Shown: in pieces, positions 23,226-35,499 of the stretch
Layout of the letters: each line of letters starts with the position of its first letter
Numbering within the stretch: position 1 is the first letter of the stretch
Assembly (NCBI GenBank): GCA_030512295.1
Contig: JAULSR010000002.1
Span: forward strand, 7,812,001-7,876,000
DNA: 64,000 nt
Source of the DNA: Bombardia bombarda
Lineage: Eukaryota > Ascomycota > Sordariomycetes > Sordariales > Lasiosphaeriaceae
Direction of reading: 5' to 3'
The notes under the pieces: model-generated
The model's input: only the letters and a program-made list of their open reading frames with translations
Database searches by the model: none
What the model was told of the DNA's origin: nothing
Made by a program: the position numbers and the translations under genes

Positions 23226-26200
23226 ATGACTCGACCCAAGGTCCCCGACGATAAACGTCAGCGCACTGCCCAGGCCTGCGAGTCTTGCAAGCGCCGAAAG
23301 CAAAAGGTTAGTGTGGCTTTCCAGCTATTATTGTACCAGTCTTTCTGTCTCTATTGCTATGCTTTGTCATTTCTTTCGTCGCCTCTTCATTTTCAACCCA
23401 CATGATCCTCTTTTACCGCGGACCGTCAAACCAGCTGCGTGCCTTTATACTCTGTTTTTCGGACACTCTCTGTTTTGATAGCCCCAAGGGGCTCGTGTTA
23501 TTGCTGTTTTGCATCCCCGTGCATAATATGTACATGGGAGGGGAACATACACCTGCCTCAAGCACAGGCCCGCCAACCCCACGCTATTACTGGCTATCAC
23601 CAAATCACACCGTTTTAGGAATCTCAGTTGCTTTTGGCAAGTGTTACAAGGACTGCAACTAGACGTTGTCTTTCACGCGCTCTCGATATAGAACTTGTGT
23701 CAGTTTGTGGCCCTTCGAATCCTCGGGGTTCCTTGATAATATCTAGGCAGATAAACTGGGGCACCCTTGATTTCCGTTGCGATTGCACAACTGTGGACTG
23801 CCTCGTTGTGGTTCTATCTACCGGGCCACTCGATCAACTGGTTCCTCAAACCACCATTTTATGACTTGCTTGTGCTTTTACTGATTTTTGATCGTCTAGT
23901 GCAATGGCCTGAAACCCTGCCACACTTGCACCAGAAGAAAATTGACGTGTAATTACACGGCAACCAACGCTGCCGAACATGGCGCGGACGACTCTATTGG
24001 ATCACCCACCAAGCGGCGTCATATTGAGACATCTCCGTCTGCAAATCCTGCTACTCTAGAGCCATTAGATAACTCGTCTATTCATCGTGAGGATCACGAT
24101 TTGATGAAAGTTTGGGAAGCGACGCAGGACGTGAAAGTGAAGCCAGGATCCTCGGCGTCAACCTCAACAATACCCCATCTTTCTGGCCGTGAGCAACTTG
24201 GAAGGGAATCGATGCTCGATTACGAAATTCAATCAGGCCGCAGCATTGCGAGCGGCCAGGCTGAAGAAACAACTATTTATACAGAGACCAGGATGTTGCA
24301 AGATCAAACAGGGCGTCTCCGTGGGTAGTTTCCTATCCCCCAGACCACATGTGCAAATTTACCTAACACTTATTTTCCAGTCTATATGGGGGACGCATCT
24401 ACCCTGTCTATTCTGCAGTTGATTCGAATTATTGTTGAAAATACTGCAGGAGCAGCTGTTGGATCGCCTTTTATCGATGACCCAAAGAGGCATCGTATCA
24501 TGGAGGCCATAATAGAGTTTCCCGACAACGTCAAGGTCCCCTGCTGTCTACCTGATAGGCAAACGACCAACATTTTAGTAGAGTCATACTTCACAAACGT
24601 CAGGCCCCTATCACCTTTTTAGCCCAGACGTATGCTGACGTTGCTTAGACATGTGGCCTTATCGAAATCTTTGACAAGAAGGCATTTATTGATTCGATTG
24701 ACTCTTGCTATAGTGATCCCTTATCTGCTAGCAATTACCTCTTATGCCACCTGTTCCTCGTCCTTGCCCTCGGTTTGGTCCTTGCAGCGCCTGCTCCTGG
24801 AAGTGGGGAGGAGGCGGTGATAAAAAGGCAACACGACGCAAAAATGGATAGGGCAGAGCTTTTCTTCCGCAGTGCCAGGGCCATGTGCGATACCGATACT
24901 GGCTTTGAAGATGCCGACTTTTGGTCCGTTCAGGCATTGTCTTTGATGACATTATACATGCTTGCGGTCTCAAAAAGAAATACAGCATATGCATATATTG
25001 GTTTGTGCTTCCAATACCCAGGTGCCCATCACCCCGCTGACTAGTTTATCCCAGGCATGGCTGTTCGGTCTGGTTATGCTCTAGGGCTGCACAGAGAAGA
25101 GACCATGAACGAATTCATCTTCAACACTGACGAGATGAGAGTCCGGCGTAACTTATGGAAAACGTTGTTCATCCTCGACCGGTTCCTCGCTGCTTCCCTA
25201 GGCAGACCAACCGCCATATCCGAAGATGACTGCTCGTGCAAAATCATATTAGATAACGGCGATATGAGTAGCTTGTCAACATTAGACGATATGGGCTTCG
25301 ATGCGGTACATGCAAAGAGCCTTGACGCCTGTGTTCGCACGTGTCATATCATCGGAGTCACTTTGAGGGTCTTTTCGCAAAGAAAGATATCAACCACCGT
25401 CGTTCAGGAAATTGCGAATCTGTCTAAGGACTGGCGCCATATCTCGAGCACAAGCCTACACATACAACAGGAACAACAAGCCAGAGTGGGCCCAGCACAG
25501 GGGATCGCTGCTCTGCACGTCAATCTACTTTCTCTACACTCGCTCATCCTCCTTACTAGGCAACTATTTATTATGCATAACTGGAGGATAGAAGAGCAGC
25601 GGATGAGACCGACAAAAAAGGCATACCCCTTTCGCGAGTCGCCAATGGCGAAATACTCTGAAGCTTGTGTAGTTGCATCTTACCACACTGTTCGGCTTGT
25701 TCAAAGTGCAAGGGAGGCGAATTACCTTCCGCAGAGGAACCCCTTTATCGTGTAAGTTTTGCTATTCCTACAATACCTAATCTGCAGCTTTTATTTTCTA
25801 ACTAGCGTACTCAGATACTTCCTTTTCGCTGCGAGTCTCATCGTTCTCATGAATCAATTTGCATCTCTGTATTATACGGACGCTTACGAGCAGACTATCT
25901 CTGACGCTATCGGCATTATGAGGTTCTGTGCAGAAACTGACGCGCAAGCCGAAAGACTTCTCGAGATCTTGGAGAAGTTTTCGCAAACTGTCGCGAAGTG
26001 GACCAAAGACCACACACACGAGGCGCCACCGCTCTCTACGGACCTTGGTGGTCTCTACAGTCAGATGACTCGTTCTCGACTGCCGCGCGATCATTCCAGT
26101 CTAGCATCCAGGGGTCCAGGCTCCCAGGAACAACAGGATGTGGCACGATCCAGCATATCGCACACTCTCTCGCCGCCTATACTTCATCCTCGACCGACGC

Positions 26201-26592
26201 TCTCGGAGCTGGTCATTTCACTCCCTCCAATTTCTGGTGCCGACACTCGCATGAATGGAGTTTCGCCATCGCAGACGACAACCTCGCCTCTCCCTCACAA
26301 AAATCCGGCTCGCCAAAGCTTCTCATCCCGTTCTATTGACGAAGGCTCTGATTCGTATAATGGAGATTTCGAGTTTAGTTTTGATGGCTTATGGAATAAT
26401 TGGATAGCTCACGGCCTGCCCGCCTCAAGCGCGCCACCTCCCGTCACATCACCTCTCACATCTCAGTTTCCGCCTATGGTGCCTATTGCCGCAACCGAAC
26501 CATTTGGGGCATACCCAATATCTCCCGAGACTCGAATTCCACCTCTGACTATGAACATACCGCTGTATCATGCTTCTTCGAACTTTGGATGA
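23226..26592 (+). CDS. Zn2Cys6 transcription factor with Fungal_trans domain
   Basis: Six exons: 23226-23306, 23900-24320, 24381-24598, 24649-25000, 25055-25751, 25806-26592; all phases agree, 851 residues. The zinc cluster has Cys at 18, 21, 28, 34, 37 and 44 (CX2CX6CX5CX2CX6C), with the first intron falling just before Cys28, a common position in this family. Intron 1 is 593 bp; the other four are 50-60 bp. From about residue 240 the Fungal_trans (PF04082-type) domain follows, with FDKKAFIDSI, FWSVQALSLMTLYML, GMAVRSGYALGLHRE and RRNLWKTLFILDRFLA. The C-terminal 200 residues are Pro/Ser-rich, likely regulatory. It is a nuclear DNA-binding regulator; target unknown. It converges on the dioxygenase gene, which makes aromatic-compound control a reasonable guess only. 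Confidence 0.92.
23307..23899 (+). other. Unusually long first intron of the Zn2Cys6 gene
   Basis: The 593-bp intron starts GTTAGT and ends with TACTGAT about 20 nt before TCTAG, a good fungal branch/acceptor pair. Its ends are fixed by the perfect zinc cluster they join. It contains open frames (23354-23662 plus) without domain content. Confidence 0.75.
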
Positions 26593-27651
26593 TTATACAT
26601 CTCGTTCTGCAGGGCAGATGCTCGCTCCTGCAGGTCATATCATCCACATAGTAACGGAAAACTCCGGATTCGGACGTGGTTTCTCTCGAACAAAGAAAAC
26701 AAACATCATGATGGGCCGAGCCGTTGTCAGCGGCTTCAGCTGGATATAACCGGTATAGTCTAGGACCAACTTAAGAGGTCGGACTTCCAAAAGGCGGGGT
26801 AAGCTATGTCAAGCTACGTACGGAGATCAAAAGGTGGAGAGGGGGCTGTCTGCTCCAAGTTGGGCTAACGGAGGTCTCTGCAATAAAAAGACCAATGGCA
26901 TCGATGGCGATGCCAACTTCAGATCAGTTCGGGAAACAAGAAATGCTATACCGCTTTTTGTTTTTGTTCAATCTCTCGACGGGCAAGAGATTTGAGTGCT
27001 GCGTTTTTGGGAGTGGATTACCAGACACTGAGTACGCGGTATTACCACCATATTTTGATTGAGCTGGCTTCACCAGCTTTCTGCTCCATAGCAGCGCCTT
27101 ATTAATCCCATGGTGGCAGTAGGGATCTATCTGTCTGCAGCTTGTCCAGCCATGCTCCATATCATGACTTGTCTTGAATGTACCACGAAAGCACCCGTCA
27201 CATGGCTGACGTTTGGTTGCTAGAGTTTTAGGCGATTTATATGCCATTTGATGCGAAGGACGGAGACATCATTAGCCAATGCATCGTCAACACCGTCGTC
27301 GACTCTTGGGATAAAGTCGACCAGCCGTGTCTAGCCCTCACCACGCCAAAAAGTTTACAACTGCTTTTAATGAAAAACAAAATCATCGGTGTCGTCTAAG
27401 TGTTTCTCAAAGATATCTGTCTAGACTTGAAAAACTACTTACCATTATACTGCTGGGCAGGGAAACATAATCTAAACATTATACCTGATCTTGTTATCTA
27501 CACTTGTCACTGTACGAAACTTCTGATAACAATTTGCTTCATAGTCTCAAAAGTCATCAATTACTTTAAAATCCGTTCAAGCAAAACACAACCCACAAAA
27601 AATGCAGCTATAAAACATGGTCAATATCACCATCATGATAGCACCCCTCCC
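26593..27651. other. Convergent intergenic region
   Basis: About 1.06 kb between two stop codons. One minus-strand frame of 107 codons (26924-27247) has no recognisable feature and is not called. The sequence near 27400-27620 is AT-rich, likely a 3' UTR. Confidence 0.5.
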
Positions 27652-28778
27652 TTACTTAGTACCCTCCTCCCCCTCCCCCTCTCCCTCCCCAGACCCATCA
27701 ACCCCCAGCACAAAATCATACTCCAACGACCACCTTGCCCTCTCATCCCCCGCCCTCGGCACGAACCGCACCACCAGCTCATCCTTAACCGCAAACACCG
27801 AGTCCTTGTCGATGTACTCATCCCGCGCGTCAAAGATCTGCGTCGTCAGCGTGCGGTGGCCCGGCGCCGACACGATGAAGTGTATGTGCCCCGGGCGCTG
27901 GGGGCGGCGGTCGAGCATGGCCAGCAGCTGCCCCGCGGGCCCGTCGTCGGGGATGGGGTAGGCGACGGGCCGCAGGCAGTAGAGGGCGTAGCGGCCGTCG
28001 GCGTCGGTGGCGAAGCGGCCGCGCAGGTTCATGTCTGGCTGGGAGGCGTCCTGCTGCTCGTAGAGGCCGTTGGGGGCGGTGTGCCAGACGTCGACGATGG
28101 CGTTTCTGATTGGTTTTTGGGGAGAGGCGGAGGAGAAGACGCGGCCGGTCAGGTGGGCCGAGTCGGCGATGGCCTGGTCGTACCAGGGGACCGAGGGGGT
28201 CAGGTTGAAGACGATGGAGCTGTTGGCGGGGAGGAGGGGGGCGTCGTGGCGGTAGAAGGGGCCAAGGATGGCGGAGGGGGTTAGCTGTGAGCCCGGGGTG
28301 GAGAGCTGCTTGGAGGTGATCTCGTCGACGAGGGATTCGAGGCCGAGGATGTCGCAGAGGAGTTGGGTCTCGTTGCGGCGGTCGGTGGACATGCGGCCGC
28401 AGGCGTTGATCTGGGGGGGGGATTGGGTGTTAGTGTCATTGTTTTTTTTCGTCATGGCAGGGTTTTGGGAAGGTGGTTGGTTTCACTCACAAACTCTACT
28501 GCAGCCATCCATTCCGCCACAGTCAGGTCGACTTCTCGGGCAAAGTCGTGAAGATGGCGTACGAGGCTGGGCATGACTTGTGCCAGACGGGTGTGTGCGT
28601 TTGGTCCGGTGGCGGAGATGACCCGGTCCGTGAATGTAGGGTCATATTTCGATTCTTGCGCCTGGGACTGGAACTGAGACTGCTTCTGGTGTTTTGCAGA
28701 TTCGTTGGGAGGGGTTGGACAGCCATATGAATCGTGGTCACTAGCCGGGGCAGACTCGGAGGTCATAAAGGGTGCCAT
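27652..28778 (-). CDS. Intradiol ring-cleavage dioxygenase (catechol/hydroxyquinol 1,2-type)
   Basis: Exon 1 28778-28491, intron 28490-28411 (80 bp), exon 2 28410-27652; phase 0, 348 residues. It has the N-terminal helical dimerisation domain (E-W-M-A-A-V-E-F spans the splice), then ILGPFYRHDAP, VDVWHTAPNGLY, QPDMNLRGRF, AYPIPDDGPAGQLL and RPGHIHFIVSAPGH. The four non-haem Fe(III) ligands are predicted as Tyr213, Tyr247, His271 and His273. Such enzymes split the ring of catechol or hydroxyquinol between the two hydroxyls to give muconate or maleylacetate, feeding the 3-oxoadipate pathway. Catechol versus hydroxyquinol preference cannot be decided from the motifs. There is no signal peptide, so it is cytosolic. 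The N-terminus has a Gln-rich linker. The neighbouring Zn2Cys6 regulator could control it. Confidence 0.93.
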
Positions 28779-31700
28779 CTTGGAAGTTGTGAAAGAGTGA
28801 AAGCGGGGCTAATGTCAATGTCTTGGGTGAAGGGCGAGTTAAGGTGATAGGGGATAGCTCCAATGAGCTGGTTGATGATGGGCTTGAGGTGGTGGTGGTG
28901 GTTGGATTGGAGCTTTGTTGGATTGTTGAAGGAAGCACAGAGTTCAAGATGGTGAAAGAAAAAGGTGGATAGAATGCCGGAAAGAAAAAGAGGGGATGTA
29001 GCCATGAAGAAGTATGTGGCGAAAGCCCTCCTCCTTGTCTCCGAGCGGACCTTGCTAACCACAAAAGAGAGACAACAGACAAAGCCATTGTGTCAGATTA
29101 GCCCAATGGTACGCACGCAGACAGCTGGACTGGTGAGAGGGGACTCAATCATGGTTCGGGATTACGATGCAGGATACCTGCTTTCGTTGAATCTAGCGAA
29201 TTACTAGGTAGGTCATCGGATGGAAGAAAAGAAAATGGGTAGTGCTGCCAACCCAACGGAAAGGAATGTACCTCCCTCTCACCGGCCGGCGCCTCAGCTG
29301 CAACAGCCCGCATAGACTCGATAACCGGCCGATGTGATACGAGACACGGACTCGACGACAATCAGCCGCAGGTTTTAACTGGAGCACAGTCAAACTAATT
29401 GTATGCATTTCGTCTGGGCGTGGGCGTATAAATGTGTATAAGTCTCGAGGTTGACGCCACGAACTTGTGAGCTGAACAAGGGGACATGGCGTTTTCCTTT
29501 CCTTATCGCACGCAAACCTACCCAGTCTATGTCGATACCTCGCAGCTTGGAGTCCTGAGTACCACCCAGCAGATGGGCTGCCATGTGCCCCTGCTTGCCC
29601 GAATGCCGGAGGCAAGGAAATGAAGAGTTCATGGTAGCACAACCGGTGTGAGATATCCCAGATCCCAGGAACCCGGGTCCCGTCCCATCCCATCCCATCC
29701 CATCCCAACCCATCAAAAAGCTCCCGTCACAACAGCAGTGGGGCAGAATTAGTGGTTCTAGCCGTGCGTATGAGTGTACAACAGACGAACTAGAGCACGG
29801 GGAGGAGATGCCGGTAGAGACACAAGGCGGAAGTGGATGCAGAGACCCGAGGGAGCACACACCAAGATCAAGAAAGAAGGCAAAAGGAAGAGAAGACGAA
29901 GAAGGAAAGGGACCCCTGCATGGTTACTAACCTTGTGTTGTTGGGGCTTCCAGACCGCCTCCATTCTTGGCTTTTTCACATGGTCTGTCCTATGGATTGT
30001 TTCCGCGCACATCATTCGTCGAACACGGCGTCTGCTGAACTGGCGATCTTGGTCGTTTTGTGGTCCTATCCCCTGGAAAGCAAGTGTGGCAATACCAGAT
30101 GCTTATTTGTTATCAGCATTGAAGAGAGTATGTGGAGTAAGGGAAACACAACGACGACGACGATAACAACAACAACAACTCCGAAAGGACCATATTCAGC
30201 AAAGACAAAAAGAAGTGGAAAATGTTAGCATTGAGAAGAAACGACAAGTCAAATAAGATGCCGAAAGAATTCTTAGATAATCCACTTCGTTTCTTTTTCT
30301 TTTCCTCCTTCAGCACGGATAGAGCGGGCGTTGCCAAATGTGGAATGATATGGGCTGATTGGCTCTTATGAGAAGCCGCCTATCTGCCGATCAGCATATG
30401 TCGCTTTGGCCGCCCTGTGAGGCTCTACTTTTCTTCCCACATCCATGCTTTCTGACAAGCCTGTCAAGTGACCTATCAAGTGAGAAACGCACACCTACAA
30501 AATGAGTCTTGGATATTTGCCAAGCTACCCGACCGTACCGGCTGTGCGTGCGAGTCTTCCACCGTTCCATTCTATTCTCTTTCTAATTATTATCCTTCTA
30601 TAGCATCCCTCTCTTATCAATCCAGCAGCGGGCCATCCTCCTATATCGGAGGAGAAGCAGCGCGATACGAATAGAACGGACGCCATCCTACCCAAGGAAG
30701 GATTATCAGTCACATTTGAGCCGTTCTACACTACTAGGCTAGTGCATCTGATTACAATCCATGAATCAAACCCAAGGCAAACTAACTTGACTGGGAGCTA
30801 ATCAACTCACCCACCCCCTTGCTTAGTTACGGACTCCTTACATACCGCTCTGGGCATTGAACCCCGGCGGGGACGTGTGACCTGTCACAGCTGCCGCAAC
30901 CCATGCAAGTGCACGTCTCTTGTCTCTCCCAGCTTTTCGCGAACCGTTCTTTTTTGTTCGTCCAGACCAGACTAGTGTTAGCAGCTCACCGGCTCTTGTC
31001 TTGATTACAACTACTGCTTATATCATAAGGGGACGTGAGAAACTGTATCAGTACTTGAGTTACCTAATCTAGTTGCTTTCGACAGTCATCATCAGCTCAG
31101 AGTGGCTTATATGTCTAGGCATCAGCAAACGAGTTGAAAGAAGAAAAAAGACCGACAAGAAACAAAAAAATGAGAGAAGGAATAAAAGTGACGATAGACA
31201 GATACCACACACAATAAACCGACCTATCGGCTGGTTACCGAGAAGCAGTGTAGTGTCTCGTCACAAGCCGAGCACAGCACACCACCACCACCGCCACTTA
31301 CCTTGCCCTTACCATATTTTGACCCCCTGTTGTAGCTAGGGCTTAGTGTTGGTCGGGTCCACAACCATGCATGGAAAAACAACGGGCTGACTGGCTGAGA
31401 ACGAGCTGTGGTTGTTTCCAAGTTCCATGCTGTTTTGTATGTACATAGGCATGCAGCGGCGGGTTTGACAACTTGTTCCTTACACCAAGGGCGCCAGATA
31501 TGGCATTCCTTTTTTTCGGGGCTTTGTGTGGCAACAAAGGACTGAGCATTGAGTGTTACCTCGAGGCAGCCAGTATCCAAGTATATGTACGACACACAAC
31601 AAGCCCTACCTGATAAACTATTTTTATACAGATCTCATAGTAATACACATGAACCGACACATGCAGCGCTGATCTTCGAAGCACATGTTAGTAGTCTAAA

Positions 31701-32559
31701 CATCTGTCCCATTTACAGAACTGGATTGACCGGTACTTTTGTATAGTTACGTATTCTGGTAGTAGCGGTCAAGGGGGGAAAAAAAAAAGCAGTCACCCAA
31801 TCCCCACTTGGGATCACCGTACACCATCACCCCCTTGCTCTCCTCGCTAGTTAAAAATCCAGTAGTGACACTAGAACTGCCTAGACGGCTTTCACTACCA
31901 CCCCAAGCTCGCTAGCTACCTTAGGTACTACACGGATTTGCTGGTTACGGTACCATGCCTCCTCCATGTTGTCAAAGAGCGTTGCGATCTCGGTGAGACC
32001 CCCCCTGTCTTGATACATCTACTACCTTAGGCCCGGCCTAGACTGGGCTGGGCTGGGTCGTGCAGCTTAGTATCATGCGGTGTGTTCTATATCATACCAG
32101 GTACTACATATAGTAGAAGGGGGGAAATGATATACACACACCATTGAAAGGTACACCTACAGAAACAGTATCAAGAATGGAGATAAGGCATAACGACATG
32201 TCGACGTCCTATAAGACGCACGTGATGGATGGACTGGTACCTAGTCGTTCTATACACATATGAGGCTCAAACACTGCGATGCAAAGCAGTACATACGTAG
32301 TATGAAGAGTGTGAATGATGTGACATGTGCAGAATGAAGCAACCAGATATGTGAAAACAAGCAGACCAGCCAGTTTGCCGGCCTTTGTATTTTTGATATA
32401 CCACTTTTTGTACTCTGAACAGTTTTCGCCTCTTTATCTTTTCGTTAAAGATCAATGAGAGATTCAACCGAAAAAGATGATTAAGCCAAGAAGAAAGAAG
32501 AAAAAAAAAGCAACCCCGAGCTCCCAACAAAATAACACCACCAACTCCCAACCCACCCA
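28779..32559. other. 3.8-kb stretch without a supported gene
   Basis: Several 60-170-codon frames occur on both strands, but none has domains, and neighbours overlap in different frames. A (TCCCA)5 array lies at 29683-29707. The right end (about 32270-32520) is AT-richer and probably the 3' UTR of the transporter gene. Confidence 0.5.
29683..29707. repeat. (TCCCA)5 microsatellite
   Basis: Five perfect tandem pentamers in intergenic sequence. The apparent Gly-Trp-Asp repeat on the minus strand is only this array translated. Confidence 0.95.
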
Positions 32560-35499
32560 TCACCACACCGCCGGCCCAAACGTCTCCCCTGCCGCCACCA
32601 CCCTCTGCACCGCAATCCCCTTATAATCCAACGTCCCCTTAACCACCTCATTCCCCCACCACACCGGCGGACTGACGCTATGCATCGTAAACGCAAAGAA
32701 AACCACGAGCGTCGCCAGCGCCAGCCCCAAGTCCAGCCCCGACGACGTCAAGAAATTCAGCCGGCTCCACCACCCAAAGTGCCTCGTGCGGATCAGGTGC
32801 TGGAACACGAAGCCCACAATGCCCCACGACAGAAAATTGAGCGGGCTGGCAGGCGGGATCGAGCCCGCGCCGCCAAAGATCAAGGGCGCCATGAGGAAGC
32901 GCGCGGGCGAGCGCGGCCAGCGGCGCGCGACATAGTAGATAATCACGGGCACGACGGCGCCGAGGGCGAAGAAGAGAAAGAGACCGGAGTAGATTTGGCC
33001 GGGGGAGAACATGCGGGCGGGACCGATGAGGCCCCAGATGACCGAGGCGGAGAAGAAGACCTTGCCGCCGGGACAGGTAAAGTGCTCCGGCTGGGTGGGC
33101 GTGCAGACGCCGGGGATCGTCTTGAGCGCGTAGTTGAGCGCGAGGATCTGGATGAAGCACGAGAAGGTGGTGGCCACCACCTGGGCCATGAACATGGTGC
33201 GCGGCGGGATCTTCATGTAGTGGCCGAATTTGAGGTCGGAGACAAAGGTCAGCGCCTGAGACATGGTGATGTAGCCGAATGTTTTGAAGCTAGATAGGTG
33301 GATCGGTTAGTATACATCCATGCATACAGTGATGACACTGGCAGGACAGGACAGAGAAGAGAAACTCACATCATAAGCGCCAGCGGCCTCCCCGGCTGGA
33401 TGTACCCATAGACAAACTCGGTCAAGACGTTCAGCCCGATCTGGTTGTTGGTGACGGCCTGGATGATGCCGATGGGGAGGGCAAAGCTGAAGGAGATGAA
33501 GACGGCCAACAGAAAGGCCCACCAGGTCATGTTGGTGGGCCAGCCAAGGACGGTTACGAAGCCCAGTGCAAGCATCTACGACGACAAACAACAGCAACTC
33601 TGGTCAGCTAATTATATAGCAACAGCACCCCAAATAGGCTACTCACCACAGCAAACAGCGACATGTACCACCACGTCGGGGCCTCCTTGTACTTCTTCAT
33701 CAGCTTCATGTGGATGTCGGGCTTCTCGGTTGAGCTGTTCTTGTACTGCTGCCAGATTGTCTTGCCGTGGTGCAGGTATGTGTACACAATCAGCGAGGCG
33801 ATTGCGGCGAATGACAGGCCATAGGCCATGGCGAATGTTGTGCTAAGTCCTATGTCAACACGTGCATCCGCGAAAAGGGGGGTAATGTTGCTATGTAGCA
33901 ACATACTTGAGAAACAGCGGAGAGTAATTCTTGTAGGCGTCCTCATCCAGGGTAAACTCAGGGGTGAGGATACGAGACACGTTATAGGGCCTGCCGGTGT
34001 TGTCGTACGTGCTCGAGTCTCTCATGGGCAGGTACTCAGCATACCAGGTGCCGCTGTAGTGGAGGACAGAGGTGAGCAAGATGAAGAAGAGCACGACGCC
34101 AATCAGGGTGTTGGCAATGGCATGCCTGGGGGTTATGGAAGTATCGCATTAGCGCAAGCAGTTAAGTAGGGGACAGGGTGCTCATCTCACCAAGGCGGGA
34201 TCAGAGGCGAGCCGACAAAGCCCGAGATCTGGGTCCAGTCAAACGTGATGGGCAGCAGCGCGAGGCCGGTCGAGTAGCCAAACAGCTGGTTCACAACCGG
34301 GCTGTTGGGCGCGAGCCACGTCACGAAGGCGAAGGAGCTCAGGAACTGGGCGAGGAAGCCCGGGATGAAGTAGTAGAAAAAGGAGCAGGCTGTGATGATG
34401 GCAAACCACCTGTACCGCGGCATGGAGCCGCCGATGACGGTCGGGTCCCGCAGCTCCGCCTTCTCGTACATGGCGTTCATCACCGTCACCGACACGAGGT
34501 TGCCGGGCCAGATCATGGATGCTGGGTACACTGAGGGCAAAACAAAATAAATGTCAGCAAAAATAAAACAACCCCTTTTAAGATAAACAAAAACACACCA
34601 AGAAACTTCCTCAACATGCCCGCAATCCCATACCCCAACGACTGCGTCGAAATCGTCAGCAACAACTGAAACGCCAGCCCAAAGTCCTGCTTATAAAACA
34701 CGATCTGCGCAAGTATAATGTCAGTAGCATACGCAACCGAAAACGACACGCTCGCCATGACCACGATGATGGAGTGTTCCTTGATATTAAACGGGCCCGG
34801 GTTCAGACTCCACCTGAGGCCAAACGTGTTGAAGCGGCGGCGGGGCATGACCTTGGCCCAGCCGTGGCCGATGGGCCAGGCGATGATCTGGGCGATGAGG
34901 GCGCCGAGCCCGATGGAGGGCGACCGCAGCGAGAAGAGCGTGTTCATGGAGGCGCCGAGGAAGATGAGCGACAGGCCGATGGTCCAGGCGCGCACCGTGT
35001 TGCAGGGCATCTCCTCGTCGTAGTTGCGCACGGCCGCGCGCACCTCGGGGTACGGCGAGTCTTCTTCTTCTTCTTCTTCGTCGTTGTCGTCATCGTCATC
35101 GTGGCCTTTGATGGAGGCCTCGTGGTCGTGGTCATGGTCGTCGGCAAAGTTGTCCAGCTTGGGGATGTACTCGTCGGGCAGGTTTGGATCTAAGAGGAGT
35201 TCATATTCTGATCCTTCTACATCGTCGTCTTGGCCATGGCCATCGCTGTGGGGGTGGTGCTTTTTGCGATGACTCTTGTTATGGCTACTGGAAGACTCAC
35301 CCCACATAGACGTGGAGAGGCGAGCCTCGAGGTCTTCGACAGGCCCAGACCGGTGCTCGTAAGAGCTAGAGATGCTGTGTCTGGGCACTGCCGAGAAAAC
35401 GGTGGCTGACGGCATCGCCTCTCGCCCACTGGCTTCTGCTGCTGCTGTTGTTCTTGTATGTCCCGTCTCTGGGTCCCAGTCTTGATCCTTGTTCCCCAT
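32560..35499 (-). CDS. Oligopeptide transporter (OPT family)
   Basis: Six exons on the minus strand: 35499-34599, 34530-34191, 34125-33907, 33842-33647, 33575-33370, 33289-32560; five introns of 64-80 bp, all phases agree, 863 residues. OPT marks: SPYPEVRAAV at about 148-157, then the first membrane helix, the NPGPFNIKEH stretch, RKFL-V-Y-P-A-S-M-I-W-P across intron 1, FLNTTFAMAYGLSFAA, NQIGLNVLTEFVYGYIQPGRP, and KIPPRTMF. About 12-16 membrane helices are expected. The family moves tetra/pentapeptides, glutathione or metal-phytochelators with protons at the plasma membrane; the substrate is not assignable. The 148-residue cytosolic N-terminus is Ser-rich, then very His/Asp/Glu-rich (72-148). 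The start at 35499 was chosen over the upstream GTG because it is the first ATG in the frame. It diverges from the KAS gene. Confidence 0.93.

Noticed and set aside
26924..27247. 107-codon minus-strand frame between regulator and dioxygenase
   Set aside because: Cys/His spacing does not match a known finger, no splice partners were found, and it lies in a convergent 3' region.
29193..29708. 171-codon minus-strand frame starting with a Gly-Trp-Asp-Gly-Met repeat
   Set aside because: The repeat is the (TCCCA)5 array. No domain or splice continuation is seen.
30855..30885. Possible tRNA T-arm (TTGAACCCCGG region)
   Set aside because: No matching acceptor, D or anticodon stems could be drawn around it.
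32680..33297. 205-codon plus-strand open frame
   Set aside because: Antisense to the last exon of the OPT transporter; it looks like a GC shadow.
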